This document shows, in pieces, positions 47,887-58,644 of a stretch of DNA of 64,000 nt (its first letter is position 1; every line of letters starts with the position of its first letter). Source of the DNA: Paracyclopina nana (taxonomy: Eukaryota > Arthropoda > Copepoda > Cyclopoida > Cyclopettidae); contig JAGUCH010000001.1 of assembly GCA_019096065.1 (NCBI GenBank), forward strand, positions 6,882,001 to 6,946,000, given 5' to 3'. Under the pieces are notes generated by a model. The model searched no databases. It was given only the letters and a program-made list of their open reading frames with translations, and was not told the DNA's origin. Both the position numbers and the translations under genes were made by a program.

Positions 47887-49966
47887 CTACTTGCTTGTCA
47901 GCCCCAGTGTGCTGTTCAAGCTGGCGAACAGTATGGAAGAAAACCTGACTGCTTCGCTATCTATGCTAGTTTCATTAAGCTGCTTAAAAAGCGCATCCAA
48001 GAAGACGCTACTTGGAAAGCTTGGCAGGTTGGGCGGTAGGCGTGAGAAATTAAAAGTGGGCAATGTTGTCGTCGTAGAAATTGTGGCCATCGAGATTGTA
48101 GATGACACGGTTGCTGTGTTTGTTGAGAGAGAGCCTTCGCTGATGGATGATGATGTGGAAAGCATGATTGGAGAAGTCGATTGGGCGATTGTTGCAGATG
48201 ATGTTGTGGCCATTGTACTCGGTTGACTTGAGGTTGACCTCTCGCTCATTGTTGTTAGAGGAGAACTCGAGAGAGATGTGAAATCGATTGTTCCTTGTGT
48301 AGTAGTTGTGGCTGAGCTTAAAACTTCCGGCTTGGTTGTGGTCGATGGCAAGTTAATACGAGTTGTGGTTACCGTAGGAAATTGGGTAGAAATTGGCTGG
48401 GCTGCAGTCGATTCAGCTGCTACCGTAGTATCGACAGAAGACAAAGGTGTTGTCAGAGAAAGCGTCGATTTTTGCCTTTCTGTGTCATCCACTCCGAATT
48501 CCGGATCCTCGAGTCTGACAGAAAGGGAAGATTCGGTAGCGAAGGACATTACAAAGCTAGTTGACATCTGCCTAATCGTGTCATCTACTCCAAACTCGGG
48601 ATCCTCCAGCAATTTACCACCAGAACCAAAAGAAGATTTTGTTGGTGAAACAGTGGTTGTTTTTTGTCGAAAGGTATCATCTACTCCAAACTCGGGATCT
48701 TCTGAGCTGACACCATTAGAGTCAATTGATGAGTTAGTAGTAAATGAAGTTGTTGATTTGTGCCCAATCGTGTCATCAACTCCAAATTCGGGGTCCTCTA
48801 GGAATTTACCTGAACCAAAGGAGGGTTTCGTTGGTGAAAAAGTGGTTGCTTTATGTCTAAAGGTATCATCTATTCCAAATTCGGGATCATCTTGTCTTTC
48901 ATCATCATTAGAGCCTACAGAGGACTTTGTTGTTAATGAAGTTGTGAATTTTTGCCTAATTGTATCATCCACTCCAAATTCGGGATCCTCCGGTACGTTT
49001 GGTTCACCACTAACGACTAGAAAATCTTGATCAGGTGTCGTACTCAAATTGAGCAGCGGCTGAGTAAATGTAGAAGCAAAAGTAAAAGTTGGAGCTGTCG
49101 TGCCTCGAAAAACACTTTGGGCTGTTGTATTAACTATGACCGTTTGAGTCGCTCCGGAATTTCTCATTTTATCTTCTGTAGCAGCAGAGCTAATGGTAGG
49201 CATCACGGTTGTTGGCTTTTCTGGTGGAATGACTGTTGTCATTGTCGTGGAAACGTTAATTTCGTTTCTGGCCGTTGTTGCACTCATCTTCTTGAATTCT
49301 TCAGCTGCAAGATACTCTCGAATTATGAGATTGATTGAGCCATCATCAGGCCCCAAATTGGGTGGCGTACGTGTAGTCTTGGGCTCCAGCCTCCCAATTT
49401 CGCCCTCAATTACTTGATTGATATTGATTTCTACTGACATGCTCGTGTTTTTCTTTGCTGGTTCATTGATGACGACGGGCTTTGATGGTGGTGGCAAATA
49501 AGAGCCGTACTGAGGAAGACCATCATATATTTGCTCGATGACTTTTGACTCTTTTGTAGGCTTCGGCTGCTTTATGCCTTTTGAGGCTCCGACTGAGGTT
49601 TTTGGCCTGCAAAAATGCAGTTATAGAGTCATCATCGAGAAGAGAAAACTGGAGTAAAAAAACATTACCTGGTGGAGAAAGGCCGAATAGCGGACTTTGG
49701 CTGAGCAGAAGAAAATGGACGTTTCTGCTGTTGGGCTTGAGCATCCTCACCGAGGCTGTGATCACGATCGCCATAGCTAGGGAGGCGGTCATTAGTGAAC
49801 GTCAGGAGGCCATTTGAGACTGCTGCTCGGTTTTCGTTTCCGGCTTGGTCACTGACCTTGGCCTCACCAAGGCCAGGTCGTCCAGAAGGCTGGATGCTGC
49901 TTGTTGGAGGGCCTCTCTGATGCAATAATGGAGGTCGAAACTTGAAGACGAATTTGTGAGCAACAT
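47887..49966 (-). CDS. Mucin-like Ser/Thr-rich protein with six DPEFG(V/I)DDT repeats (5' incomplete)
   Basis: Two exons are secure: 49669-49966 and 47887-49606. They join in phase (AG|G) and end in TAG at 47887-47889, coding for about 672 residues. The first part is basic/Gln-rich (LPSYGDRDHSLGEDAQAQQ). The middle carries six ~32-residue repeats with core (E/D)DPEFG(V/I)DDT, each followed by a Thr/Ser linker. The next ~200 residues are almost pure Ser/Thr/Ala/Pro and likely O-glycosylated. The end has FNFSRLPPNLPSFPSSVF. N-glycosylation motifs are frequent. It is inferred to be extracellular or cuticular; no homologue is recognised. The first codon is split (phase 1), so at least one exon lies upstream; candidates are described at 50581-51018. 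It converges with RpL36. Confidence 0.82.
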
Positions 49967-50580
49967 CTGCAACCAAAGATGGCCATCAACTTTTGTACAC
50001 TTATACTCCCACTTTTGACCAATAAACAGTGAACCAGAACCAATGTACCTCCGTGCTACTTATATTATCATGGCTATCCCAAAGCCCCACGTCATTGAGG
50101 TGCTAATGGAACTTTTGCACAGTACACCATTTTTTCACCCAAGCCAGGCTCCTCCATAATTACTTATTCTGGCTTTGCTCTAGGCCATTTAAAAAGTGCG
50201 AATCTGTTTTTCATGTTTCCTCAAACAACTGCCATTATAACTGAAAAGCAAGCTCAGCTCACTGTTCAAAGAGGGCTATCCATTTTACGGCCTTTTTTAT
50301 GTGTGGTGCTGCTTCTATGTATGTATGTTTAAGGGATATGAAAAAAGTTTTCTTCAGAGTGTCGATCGCAACACGAGACATTTCCCCTTGCATCTTGGGT
50401 ATGTAGAATGGTACGAGAAAGAAGAGGGTTAATTTTAAAGAGATTTCTTCTGAGAGCTTTCTTTTTGTGCTGGAAAACTTTTTATCGTAGTGTACCGCCA
50501 AAAACATGGGAAACATGGTTGAATAGTTCAAAAATGCCTTCCACCAACTAGAACCCAAAAAATAAGGAATAAAGATCTAC

Positions 50581-51018
50581 CATTCTTTGAAGGGGTCGGG
50601 GACAAAGCTTTCAGCTTTCCCATCGAATGCATTTTGGCCTGCATCTTTGCTTTCAACTATTTCGGAAAAGCCTCAGTATAATGATAAAGGCGACTTTTGA
50701 GATCCGTTTTACCTTTGTCCTCCAGGGTGCAGGTTCCATTCTCTTGTCAGGAAATCTCAGTCCTACAGAGGTCCAAGGTCCAGGGCTCAGTTGCAAGTAA
50801 CGCCTACCTGAAAGAAGCAGGAATGTTAGTACAGCCAACAAAAATCCCTGGGGAAGTATTAAGTGCCAAAATCTCAACCCCAAAGGACCTTGGTGACCAC
50901 AAGTATGGACACCAAATGTCGATAATGGTCCTTCTCCTTTTCTCTCTAGATCCCAAACATAGCACACCTTTGAGCCTCTCGTTACAGTACATTTTTCGCT
51001 TGGGTGGACTTGGCTCAT
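50581..51018 (-). other. Candidate upstream exons of the mucin-like gene
   Basis: Two segments have good splice borders. Segment 50581-50638 is bounded by ATGCAG|GCC and AATG|GTAGAT. The other ends at 50713 (AAAG|GTAAAA) and is open back to an ATG at 51018. Read as one chain they enter exon 49966 in phase 1, and include a hydrophobic stretch (FLLAVLTFLLLSG) that could be a signal or membrane helix. Another frame reads NGTCTLEDK then GQNAFDGKAESFVPDPFKE across the same junction; it looks more protein-like but does not enter exon 49966 in frame. RNA data must decide. The gap 49967-50580 otherwise shows nothing. Confidence 0.3.
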
Positions 51019-51286
51019 ATCCTTCTATTATTATAGCATGAATGGCAATACTTAAAAAAATGCCTTTCTCCTAATTATGATGGCTACTTTTGTTCCAAAT
51101 GGCTTATTAGAAATGCATTATGCCGCAGTGATTAAGCGTCAATCACGTGTGCAGCTCAGCATGAATGATTGCGTTGAAGCCTGTATCGTAAGATTTCAGA
51201 AGCTTGGCTTGCTTTCTAGAAGGAAATGATCAACTAGGTTTTGTTTGCATCATAGTATCGTAGGTGAGCTTAGCTATACTAGTATT

Positions 51287-51294
51287 CATATTTT
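51287..51294. repeat. 8-bp target-site duplication, left copy
   Basis: CATATTTT lies immediately before the left terminal inverted repeat (GGTAACACTC). An identical copy is at 59803-59810. Confidence 0.9.
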
Positions 51295-52928
51295 GGTAAC
51301 ACTCTCATGTTCAGCGCACAAAAATGCTCAAATTGACATAGATATCAAATAAAAAAACACAAAAAGTCTGAGCAGGGCACATACAATCAAAATTTTTCTT
51401 TCCCAACCACCACCAATCACCACCCAAATTTGATTTTGGATTTGGTCTTTTTTTCTGATCACCACCCATCACCACCCAAATATGATTTTGGATTTGGTCT
51501 TTTTTTTCTGATCACCACCCATCACCACCCAAACTGATTTTGGATTTGGTCTTTTTTTTCTGATCACCACCCATCACCACACAAATATGAATTTCGTTTT
51601 GCCTCTTTTTTCCCAATCACCACCCATCACCACCCAAACTGATTTTGTATTTGGTCTTTTTTTTCTAATCACCACCCATCACCACCCAAATATGATTTTG
51701 GATTTGGTCTTTTTTTCAGATCACCACCCAAATTTGAATTTCGTTTTGCCTCTTTTTTCCCAATCACCACCCATCACCACCCAAACTGATTTTGGATTTG
51801 GTCTTTTTTTCTGATCACCACCCATCACCACCCAAATATGATTTTGGATTTGGTCTTTTTTTTCTGATCACCACCCATCACCACCCAAATATGATTTTGG
51901 ATTTGGTCTTTTTTTTCTGATCACCACCCATCACCACCCAAATTTGAATTTCGTTTTGCCTCTTTTTTCCCAATCACCACCCAAATTTGAATTTTGTTTT
52001 GCCTCTTTTTTCCCAATCTCCACCCATCACCACCCAAATTTGAATTTCGTTTTGCCTCTTTTTTCGCAATCACCACCCATCACCACCCAAAATGATTTTG
52101 GATTTGGTCTTTTTTTTCTGATCACCACCCATCACCACCCAAATTTGAATTTCATTTTACCTCTTTTTTTCCAATCACCACCCATCACCACCCAAAATGA
52201 TTTGGGATTTGGTCTTTTTTTCTGATCACCACCCATCACCACCCAAACTGATTTTGGATTTGGTCTTTTTTTTCTGATCACCACCCATCACCACCCAAAT
52301 ATGATTTTGGATTTGGTCTTTTTTTTCTGATCACCACCCATCACCACCCAAATATGAATTTCGTTTTGCCTCTTTTTTCCCAATCACCACCCATCACCAC
52401 CCAAACTGATTTTGGATTTGGTCTTTTTTTCTGATCACCACCCATCACCACCCAAATATGATTTTGGATTTGGTCTTTTTTTTCTGATCACCACCCATCA
52501 CCACCCAAATATGAATTTCGTTTTTGCCTCTTTTTTCCCAATCACCACCAATCACCACCCAAATTTGATTTTGGATTTGGTCTTTTTTTCTGATCACCAC
52601 CCATCACCACCCAAACTGATTTTGGATTTGGTCTTTTTTTCTGATCACCACCCATCACCACCCAAATATGAATTTCGTTTTGCCTCTTTTTTCCCAATCA
52701 CCACCCATCACCACCCAAATATGATTTTGGATTTGGTCTTTTTTTTCTGATCACCACCCATCACCACCCAAATATGATTTTGGATTTGGTCTTTTTTTCT
52801 GATCACCACCCATCACCACCCAAATATGATTTTGGATTTGGTCTTTTTTTCTGATCACCACCCATCACCACCCAAATTTGAATTTCATTTTACCTCTTTT
52901 TTCCCGAATACCACCCATCACCACCCAG
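51295..52928 (+). repeat. Left arm: terminal repeat plus ~30 tandem ~51-bp units
   Basis: The first ~100 bp are unique terminal sequence. From about 51400 two unit types are interspersed. Type A contains GATTTTGGATTTGGTC and TTTTTTTCTGATCACC; type B contains GAATTTCGTTTTGCCTC and TTTTTTCCCAATCACC. Both are joined by CACCACCCATCACCACCC. The opposite strand is G-rich (GGGTGGTGATGGGTGGTG). Confidence 0.95.
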
Positions 52929-53151
52929 ACGATGCTAAAGTTAGCACTATGACAAATTCAAAATTAGTCAAAACATGGTGAAAAAATGCAAAACTTTGTA
53001 AAACGTTGTCAAAAATACAATTTTGCTCAGGCAAATATGCTCTCTTCATCTACAAACTCCTTAAGGAATCGGAACTCAAAATTCCTTTGCGCCAAAGAGT
53101 TCTCAGTACATAAATTAGCTGCGTAGAGTTGTATGCATGGATTTGTCACAA

Positions 53152-55263
53152 CCCCACAAAACAAATCCGCAAACCATACCGATTTGATCCTAATTTAGTA
53201 CGTATTTTTGATCAGTATTCTTGTTACAAGAATATACCTAAAAGCGTAACACAACCGTTTCATAAAATTTTTGCGAAATCCTGATCTCTAAAACTTATCG
53301 CTATCAACTTAATTTCATTTTTATTTTATCCTATGGTATGCATGTGTGAAAATAATACATGAATTTTTTTGTTTCATAAGTTATTATAGATAGTATTAAT
53401 AATTTAATTTATAAATTAACAGTATTGAATCTGTTTTAAAAGTGTTTTCATCTAATAAAAGACTTATTTAAAAATAAATTTTTATTTTGACAAATTTCGA
53501 ATCTGCTATGCCTATTTTATAGGTATTTATTGTAAATTTTTCTTGTTTTCTAGGTATGTACTATACTTTTAAAAAAATTAACAAGTACATTAAATCAAAG
53601 GGGAATGATGTTTTTATCTGGCATTGTGAATTCTGATGTCAATTTCATCCCAATTCTTTGTCAATTTTTATGATAAAAATGTGATTTCTTTATTACCTTT
53701 TTTCCCCACTTTTATGTATTACAAATACATTAAAGGGGGATATAAGACTGATTTTAATTCACAACTAATTAACAAGATACAATGCATAAAAATTCTGAAA
53801 ATAAACTATGTTACATAATGTTTATGAATTTTTATGTGAGTCTGAAATTTGCAGGCTCTCTCCACTCTAATGACCCATTTCATGTGTAAGTCTTTAGACA
53901 TAGAAAGTTCTGATTTTGAAAAAATAGAGTGGACTATTGTGGTACATGTAAAAAAATATTGAAATATTCTAAAAATCTCAGTTTTTTGTATAAAAACTGA
54001 GGTTCATGATACTTTCTAACCCAGTTTTCATGCTGTTCTAAACAACATCTATTAATGATGATTTTTGAAATCTCAAAACCATTAAAAGTTATTGATAAGA
54101 ACAATTTCACAAATTATTGAATTGCAAGCAGAGCCATCTCTGAACAGTTTACTAAGTTCAATTTAAGAAAACAGATAAAATACAGATTTTCTACCCACTT
54201 ATTAAATCTGTAGAATCTACATTTACACCCGACTTAGTATACTTGTAGATAGCAGCACCAAAAGTAAGAGGATGAGACTCAGTGTAGAGTCCTAAGTGTA
54301 TTTAGGTGTGATTAAGAACATGCAATTTTTTTAATAGCAAAATGATGTCAATCTACATTTTGTACCAACCTACTTATTCCAGTAAATATACTTTAAAACT
54401 TGACTTAGTATACTTGTTGACAGTATAGCTGAATAGTAGCGGATGATTCTCAGAGTAGAGTCGTTACTGCATTTAGGTGTGATTAAGAACATGCAATTTT
54501 TTTAATAGCAAAATGATGTCAATCTACATTTAGTACCAACCTACTTATTCCAGTAAATATACTTTAAAAATTGACTTATTATACTTGTTGACAGCATAGC
54601 TGAATAGTAGCGGATGATTCTCAGTGTACAGTTGTAACTGCATTTAGGTGTGATTAAGAACATGCAATTTTTTTAATAGCAAAATGAGGTCAATATACAT
54701 TTAGAACTAACCTAGTTAATTAGAAGAGTGGGGATTTAAAAGAGATAAAATATAGAAAAAAACATAAATAAAGTAATATTGATGTTGTTAAAAAATTCAC
54801 ACCTAAAATTATATACTATTTGGCATTAGTATATATTTCATTTAAACAAATATCATTAATAATGAAGCAAATCAGTAGGGAAAAAAATTAGTGTAAACTT
54901 TGTTACAATTAAATCAAATAAATAGGTGATTAATATACTTAAAATAGGGACATTGATTTTTAGGTTTATTAAAAAAAAGTTAATGATGAATGACTTAGTT
55001 ATATGCTATAAAATTCATATCAATTTGAAAATTAAAGAATAATGAAAGTATTTTAAAGACTTTAAGTAGGTCATTTTGTCGCCATTTCAAATCTTTTAAA
55101 ATTGAATATCTTAAAGACTAATTATGATAGAGTGAAAAAATAACATGCGAGTAATCTATGGATATAGATGAATTGATGTATATCAAAATTAATCAATTTG
55201 GACACTATTGATTTTCCAACTGGCTTTACTACAGATTTACTATAGACTTTTTGTTTTGTGGGG
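53152..55263. mobile_element. Internal module A with CCCCACAAAACAAA inverted ends
   Basis: It starts CCCCACAAAACAAATCC and ends with the inverse TTTGTTTTGTGGGG (2112 bp). It is homologous in direct orientation to 55264-57596; shared blocks occur at 53842-54150 and 54955-55263. It contains a 171-bp sequence repeated three times (starts 54231, 54402, 54573). AT-rich and without a convincing coding frame. Confidence 0.75.
54210..54720. repeat. 171-bp tandem triplicate in module A
   Basis: The recurring GACTTAGTATACTTGT-like segment begins at 54231, 54402 and 54573, exactly 171 bp apart. Each copy also carries GGTGTGATTAAGAACATGCA. Confidence 0.85.
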
Positions 55264-57596
55264 CCCCACAAAACAAATCAAAAAATAGTAGGGAATTAAG
55301 TTGGACTAAATTGTGAATTAAAATGTGTCGTAATGCCAGTTACTACAGCTTGATCCGTAACTATATCGCTAAACATAAGAAATTGTAAATAGGGATGACT
55401 AAAATTTACTGCTACGACTTATTTTTTGATTTTGTAATAATGAACACCCTCTAAGGATTACCAATATAAAAATAAAAAATTTAATATATTAATTATTAAA
55501 AGACTTATACATTGTTAAAATTTCGACCTATATAGTCTTTATTCCTATTTTTTCCCATTCATGGGGAAAAAGACACAAATTAAATTTTTTTTTGTTTTTG
55601 TTTTTGTTTTTGCTCCCAAACTTGTTTTTTTTAACTATGAAATGTCTATTTTTGCCAATAAATCTATAATCAAACTGGATTTCAACAATATTTTGTTCCT
55701 AAATAATTCTATTAAAACTTGTGTTATGACTGTTATAATACATACTTATATTCTTATATTTTCTCATCGGAAATGTCAATTATTGATTACATTTGTTTGG
55801 ATTAATTAAAATGTGAATTATTTCCATCACTTTTTTCTATATTCCTTACTGTTAATCTTGATTTTTTATTAATTATGTAATTTTGTATTTATTACATTTT
55901 ACTTCTTTGCTCTATTTTTAATTTACAATTTGTACAAATGGTAAGCCTGAAATTTGTAGGCTCACTCCACTCTAATGACTCATTTCATTTGTAAGTCTTT
56001 TAGACATAAAAAAATCTGACTTTAAAAAATATTGTGTTACATAGCATAAAATATTGAAATATTCTAAAAATCTCAGTTTTTGTATAAAAACTGAGGTTCA
56101 TGATACTTACTAACTCACTTTTCATGTTGTTCTAAACAACATCTATTAATGAAGATTTTTGAAATCTCAAAACCACTAAAAGTTGTAGATAAGAACAATT
56201 TTACAAATTATTGAATTGCAAGCAGAGCCATCTCTGAATAGTTTTCTAAGTTAGATTTGAAATTTCTTAAAAACATGGAATAAACGCACAATGAATACTC
56301 CCAGAAATTTACATTTAAACTGGAATTAGTACAATGGTTGATAGCTTATAGAAAGGTTTGAGGATGAGACTTGGTGTAGAGTTGCAACTGCATTTAGGGT
56401 GGATTAGGAACATGTTTTTTCAGCAATGGCCCGAAAATCAAAATATACTTTAAGTTCTGACGAATTAACTCCAAGAAATCTACATTTAAACTGGAATTAG
56501 TACAATGGTTGATAGCTTATAGAAAGGTTTGAGGATGAGACTTGGTGTAGAGTTGCAACTGCATTTAGGGTGGATTAGGAACATGTTTTTTCAGCAATGG
56601 CCCGAAAATCAAAATATACTTTAAGTTCTGACGAATTAACTCCAAGAAATCTACATTTAAACTGGAATTAGTACAATGGTTGATAGCGTATAGAAAGGTT
56701 TGCGGATGAGACTCGGTGTAGAGTAGCAACAGCATTTAGGGCGGATTAAGAAAAGGTTTTTTTAGCAATGGCCCAAAAATCAAAATCTAGACATAGCACT
56801 GAGTTACTAAATCCAAAAAGTGGAAATTTAATAGGCAATTAAAATACAAATTTCATTTTATTCAAATTCATGACAATTGATTATTAGGCTGCAGTCTTTA
56901 AGCAATTTTGAGCCAATATAAATGGGATCAATTTGCAATTGGCGAAAGTAGCAAAATTGTAATAAATTAGTTACCTACTAAATCAGGAGAATTGTTATAT
57001 AAAGTGAATTTTTATTGTAGTGAGTTAAAAAGCAAAGTCAGGATTAAATAGCTACATACAAAATCAAGAAAGTAGGGATTTAATAGGTTAAAAATGAACC
57101 GTAAAGAAACAATCGAGTAGTAATAAAATTCACACCTATAATTCTAAACTATTTTTTATTAGTATACATTTCAACATAACAATTTTCGGTACAATGGAAG
57201 CTTGACAGTTGTAATAAAAATAAGTGTAAACTTTATTTCTATTAAATGAAAGAAATAGGAAATAAATATAAATAAAATAGGGATATTGTTTTTTAGGTTT
57301 TCGAAAAAAATTAAACATGAAATGACTTGATTACATGCTGTAATTTTCATATTAATTCGAAAATTAAAGATTAATGAAAATTTTTTAACGCCATTGAGTA
57401 CGTCAATTTGTCACCATTTTGAATCTTTTAAAATTGAATATCTTAAAGACTAATTATGATAGAGCGAAAAAAATAACATGGGAGTAATCTATGAACATAG
57501 ACGAATTGATGTATGCCAAAATTAATCAATTTGGACGCGATTTATTTTCAGACTGGCATTACTAGGGAATTACTACAGGCTTTTTGTTTTGTGGGG
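55264..57596. mobile_element. Internal module B with CCCCACAAAACAAA inverted ends
   Basis: It starts immediately after module A with CCCCACAAAACAAATCA and ends TTTGTTTTGTGGGG (2333 bp). The A/B junction is therefore a perfect palindrome centred on GTGGGGCCCCAC. It aligns with A through its outer and middle parts and has a matching 171-bp triplicate (56322, 56493, 56664). The 82-codon frame at 55561-55809 is low-complexity and not called. Confidence 0.75.
56300..56800. repeat. 171-bp tandem triplicate in module B
   Basis: GGAATTAGTACAATGGTTGA recurs at 56322, 56493 and 56664, exactly 171 bp apart. Copies 1 and 2 are nearly identical. It is homologous to, but diverged from, the triplicate in module A. 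Confidence 0.88.
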
Positions 57597-57654
57597 TACG
57601 TGGAGAAACTCCGTGCGCCAAATCGAAATTGGGTGACAAGCTCTTATGGATAAG

Positions 57655-58600
57655 GTCAATTTTGAGTCAAAATGTCTATAATGGCTGATAATTTGAGGCA
57701 TTTGGACCCTAAATGTGAGGCAAAGTCAAGCTTTGACTCATTTTTGACTATGCTAGAAATAAAAACTATTGAGAAAATGCAAAATTCTGGACTTGTCAAT
57801 TTTGAGTCAAAATGATAATTTGAGGCATTTGGACTCTAAATGTGAGGCAAAGTCACGCTTTGACTTATTTTTGACTATGAGAGAAATAAAAACTTACGCA
57901 TCCCGTAACGCTAGTAATAAACTATTGAGAAAATGCAAAATTCTGGACTAGTCAATTTTGAGTCAAAATGTCAGTAGTGGCTGATAATTTGAGGCATTTG
58001 GACCCTAAATGTGAGGCAAAGTCAAGCTTTGACTTATTTTTGACTATGAGAGAAATAAAAACTTACGCATCGCGTAACGCTGCTAATAAACTACTAAGAA
58101 AATGCAAAATTCTGGACTAGTCAATTTTGAGTCAAAATGTCAGTAGTGGCTGATAATTTGAGGCATCTGGACTCTAAATGTGAGGCAAAGTCAAGCTTTG
58201 ACTTATTTTTGACTATGAGAGAGCCAAAACTTGCGCATCGCGTAATGCTGCTAATAAACTACTAAGAAAATGCAAAATTCTGGACTAGTCAATTTTGAGT
58301 CAAAATGTCAGTAGTGGCTGATAATTTGAGGCATTTGGACCCTAAATGTGAGGCAAAGTCAAGCTTTGACTTATTTTTGACTATGAGAGAGCCAAAACTT
58401 ACGCATCCCTTAACGCTACTTATAAACTATTGAGAAAATGCAAAATTCTGGACTAGTCAATTTTGAGTCGAAATGTCAGTAGTGGCTGATAATTTGAGGC
58501 ATCTGGACCCTAAATGTGAAGCAAAGTCAAACTTTGACTCATTTTTGACTATGCGAGAGCCAAATTTTGCGCATCGTGAAATGCTTTACTTTTGCAAACT
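57655..58600. repeat. ~168-bp tandem array, six copies
   Basis: GTCAATTTTGAGTC(A/G)AAATG starts at 57655, 57795, 57951, 58120, 58288 and 58455. Spacing is 140, 156, 169, 168 and 167 bp; the first two copies carry internal deletions. Each unit has a short palindromic AAGTCAAGCTTTGACTT-like core. It lies between module B and the right arm, with no counterpart next to the left arm. Confidence 0.9.
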
Positions 58601-58644
58601 TTCAAACTCAAAATGAGTCAAGAATCTCATATTTTGAGTCATAT

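Noticed and set aside
47891-49417. Plus-strand frames of up to 250 codons opposite the mucin-like exon
   Set aside because: They are antisense shadows of the repetitive Ser/Thr-rich coding exon, whose strand is fixed by splice sites and stop position.
51587-52750. Open frames of 75-112 codons with periodic His/Pro/Phe-rich peptides
   Set aside because: They are translations of the tandem ~51-bp units; the periodicity comes from the DNA repeat, and the frames break whenever unit length varies.
55561-55809. Possible coding frame inside module B
   Set aside because: The frame is driven by T-runs (Phe/Val repeats) and has no transposase motif.
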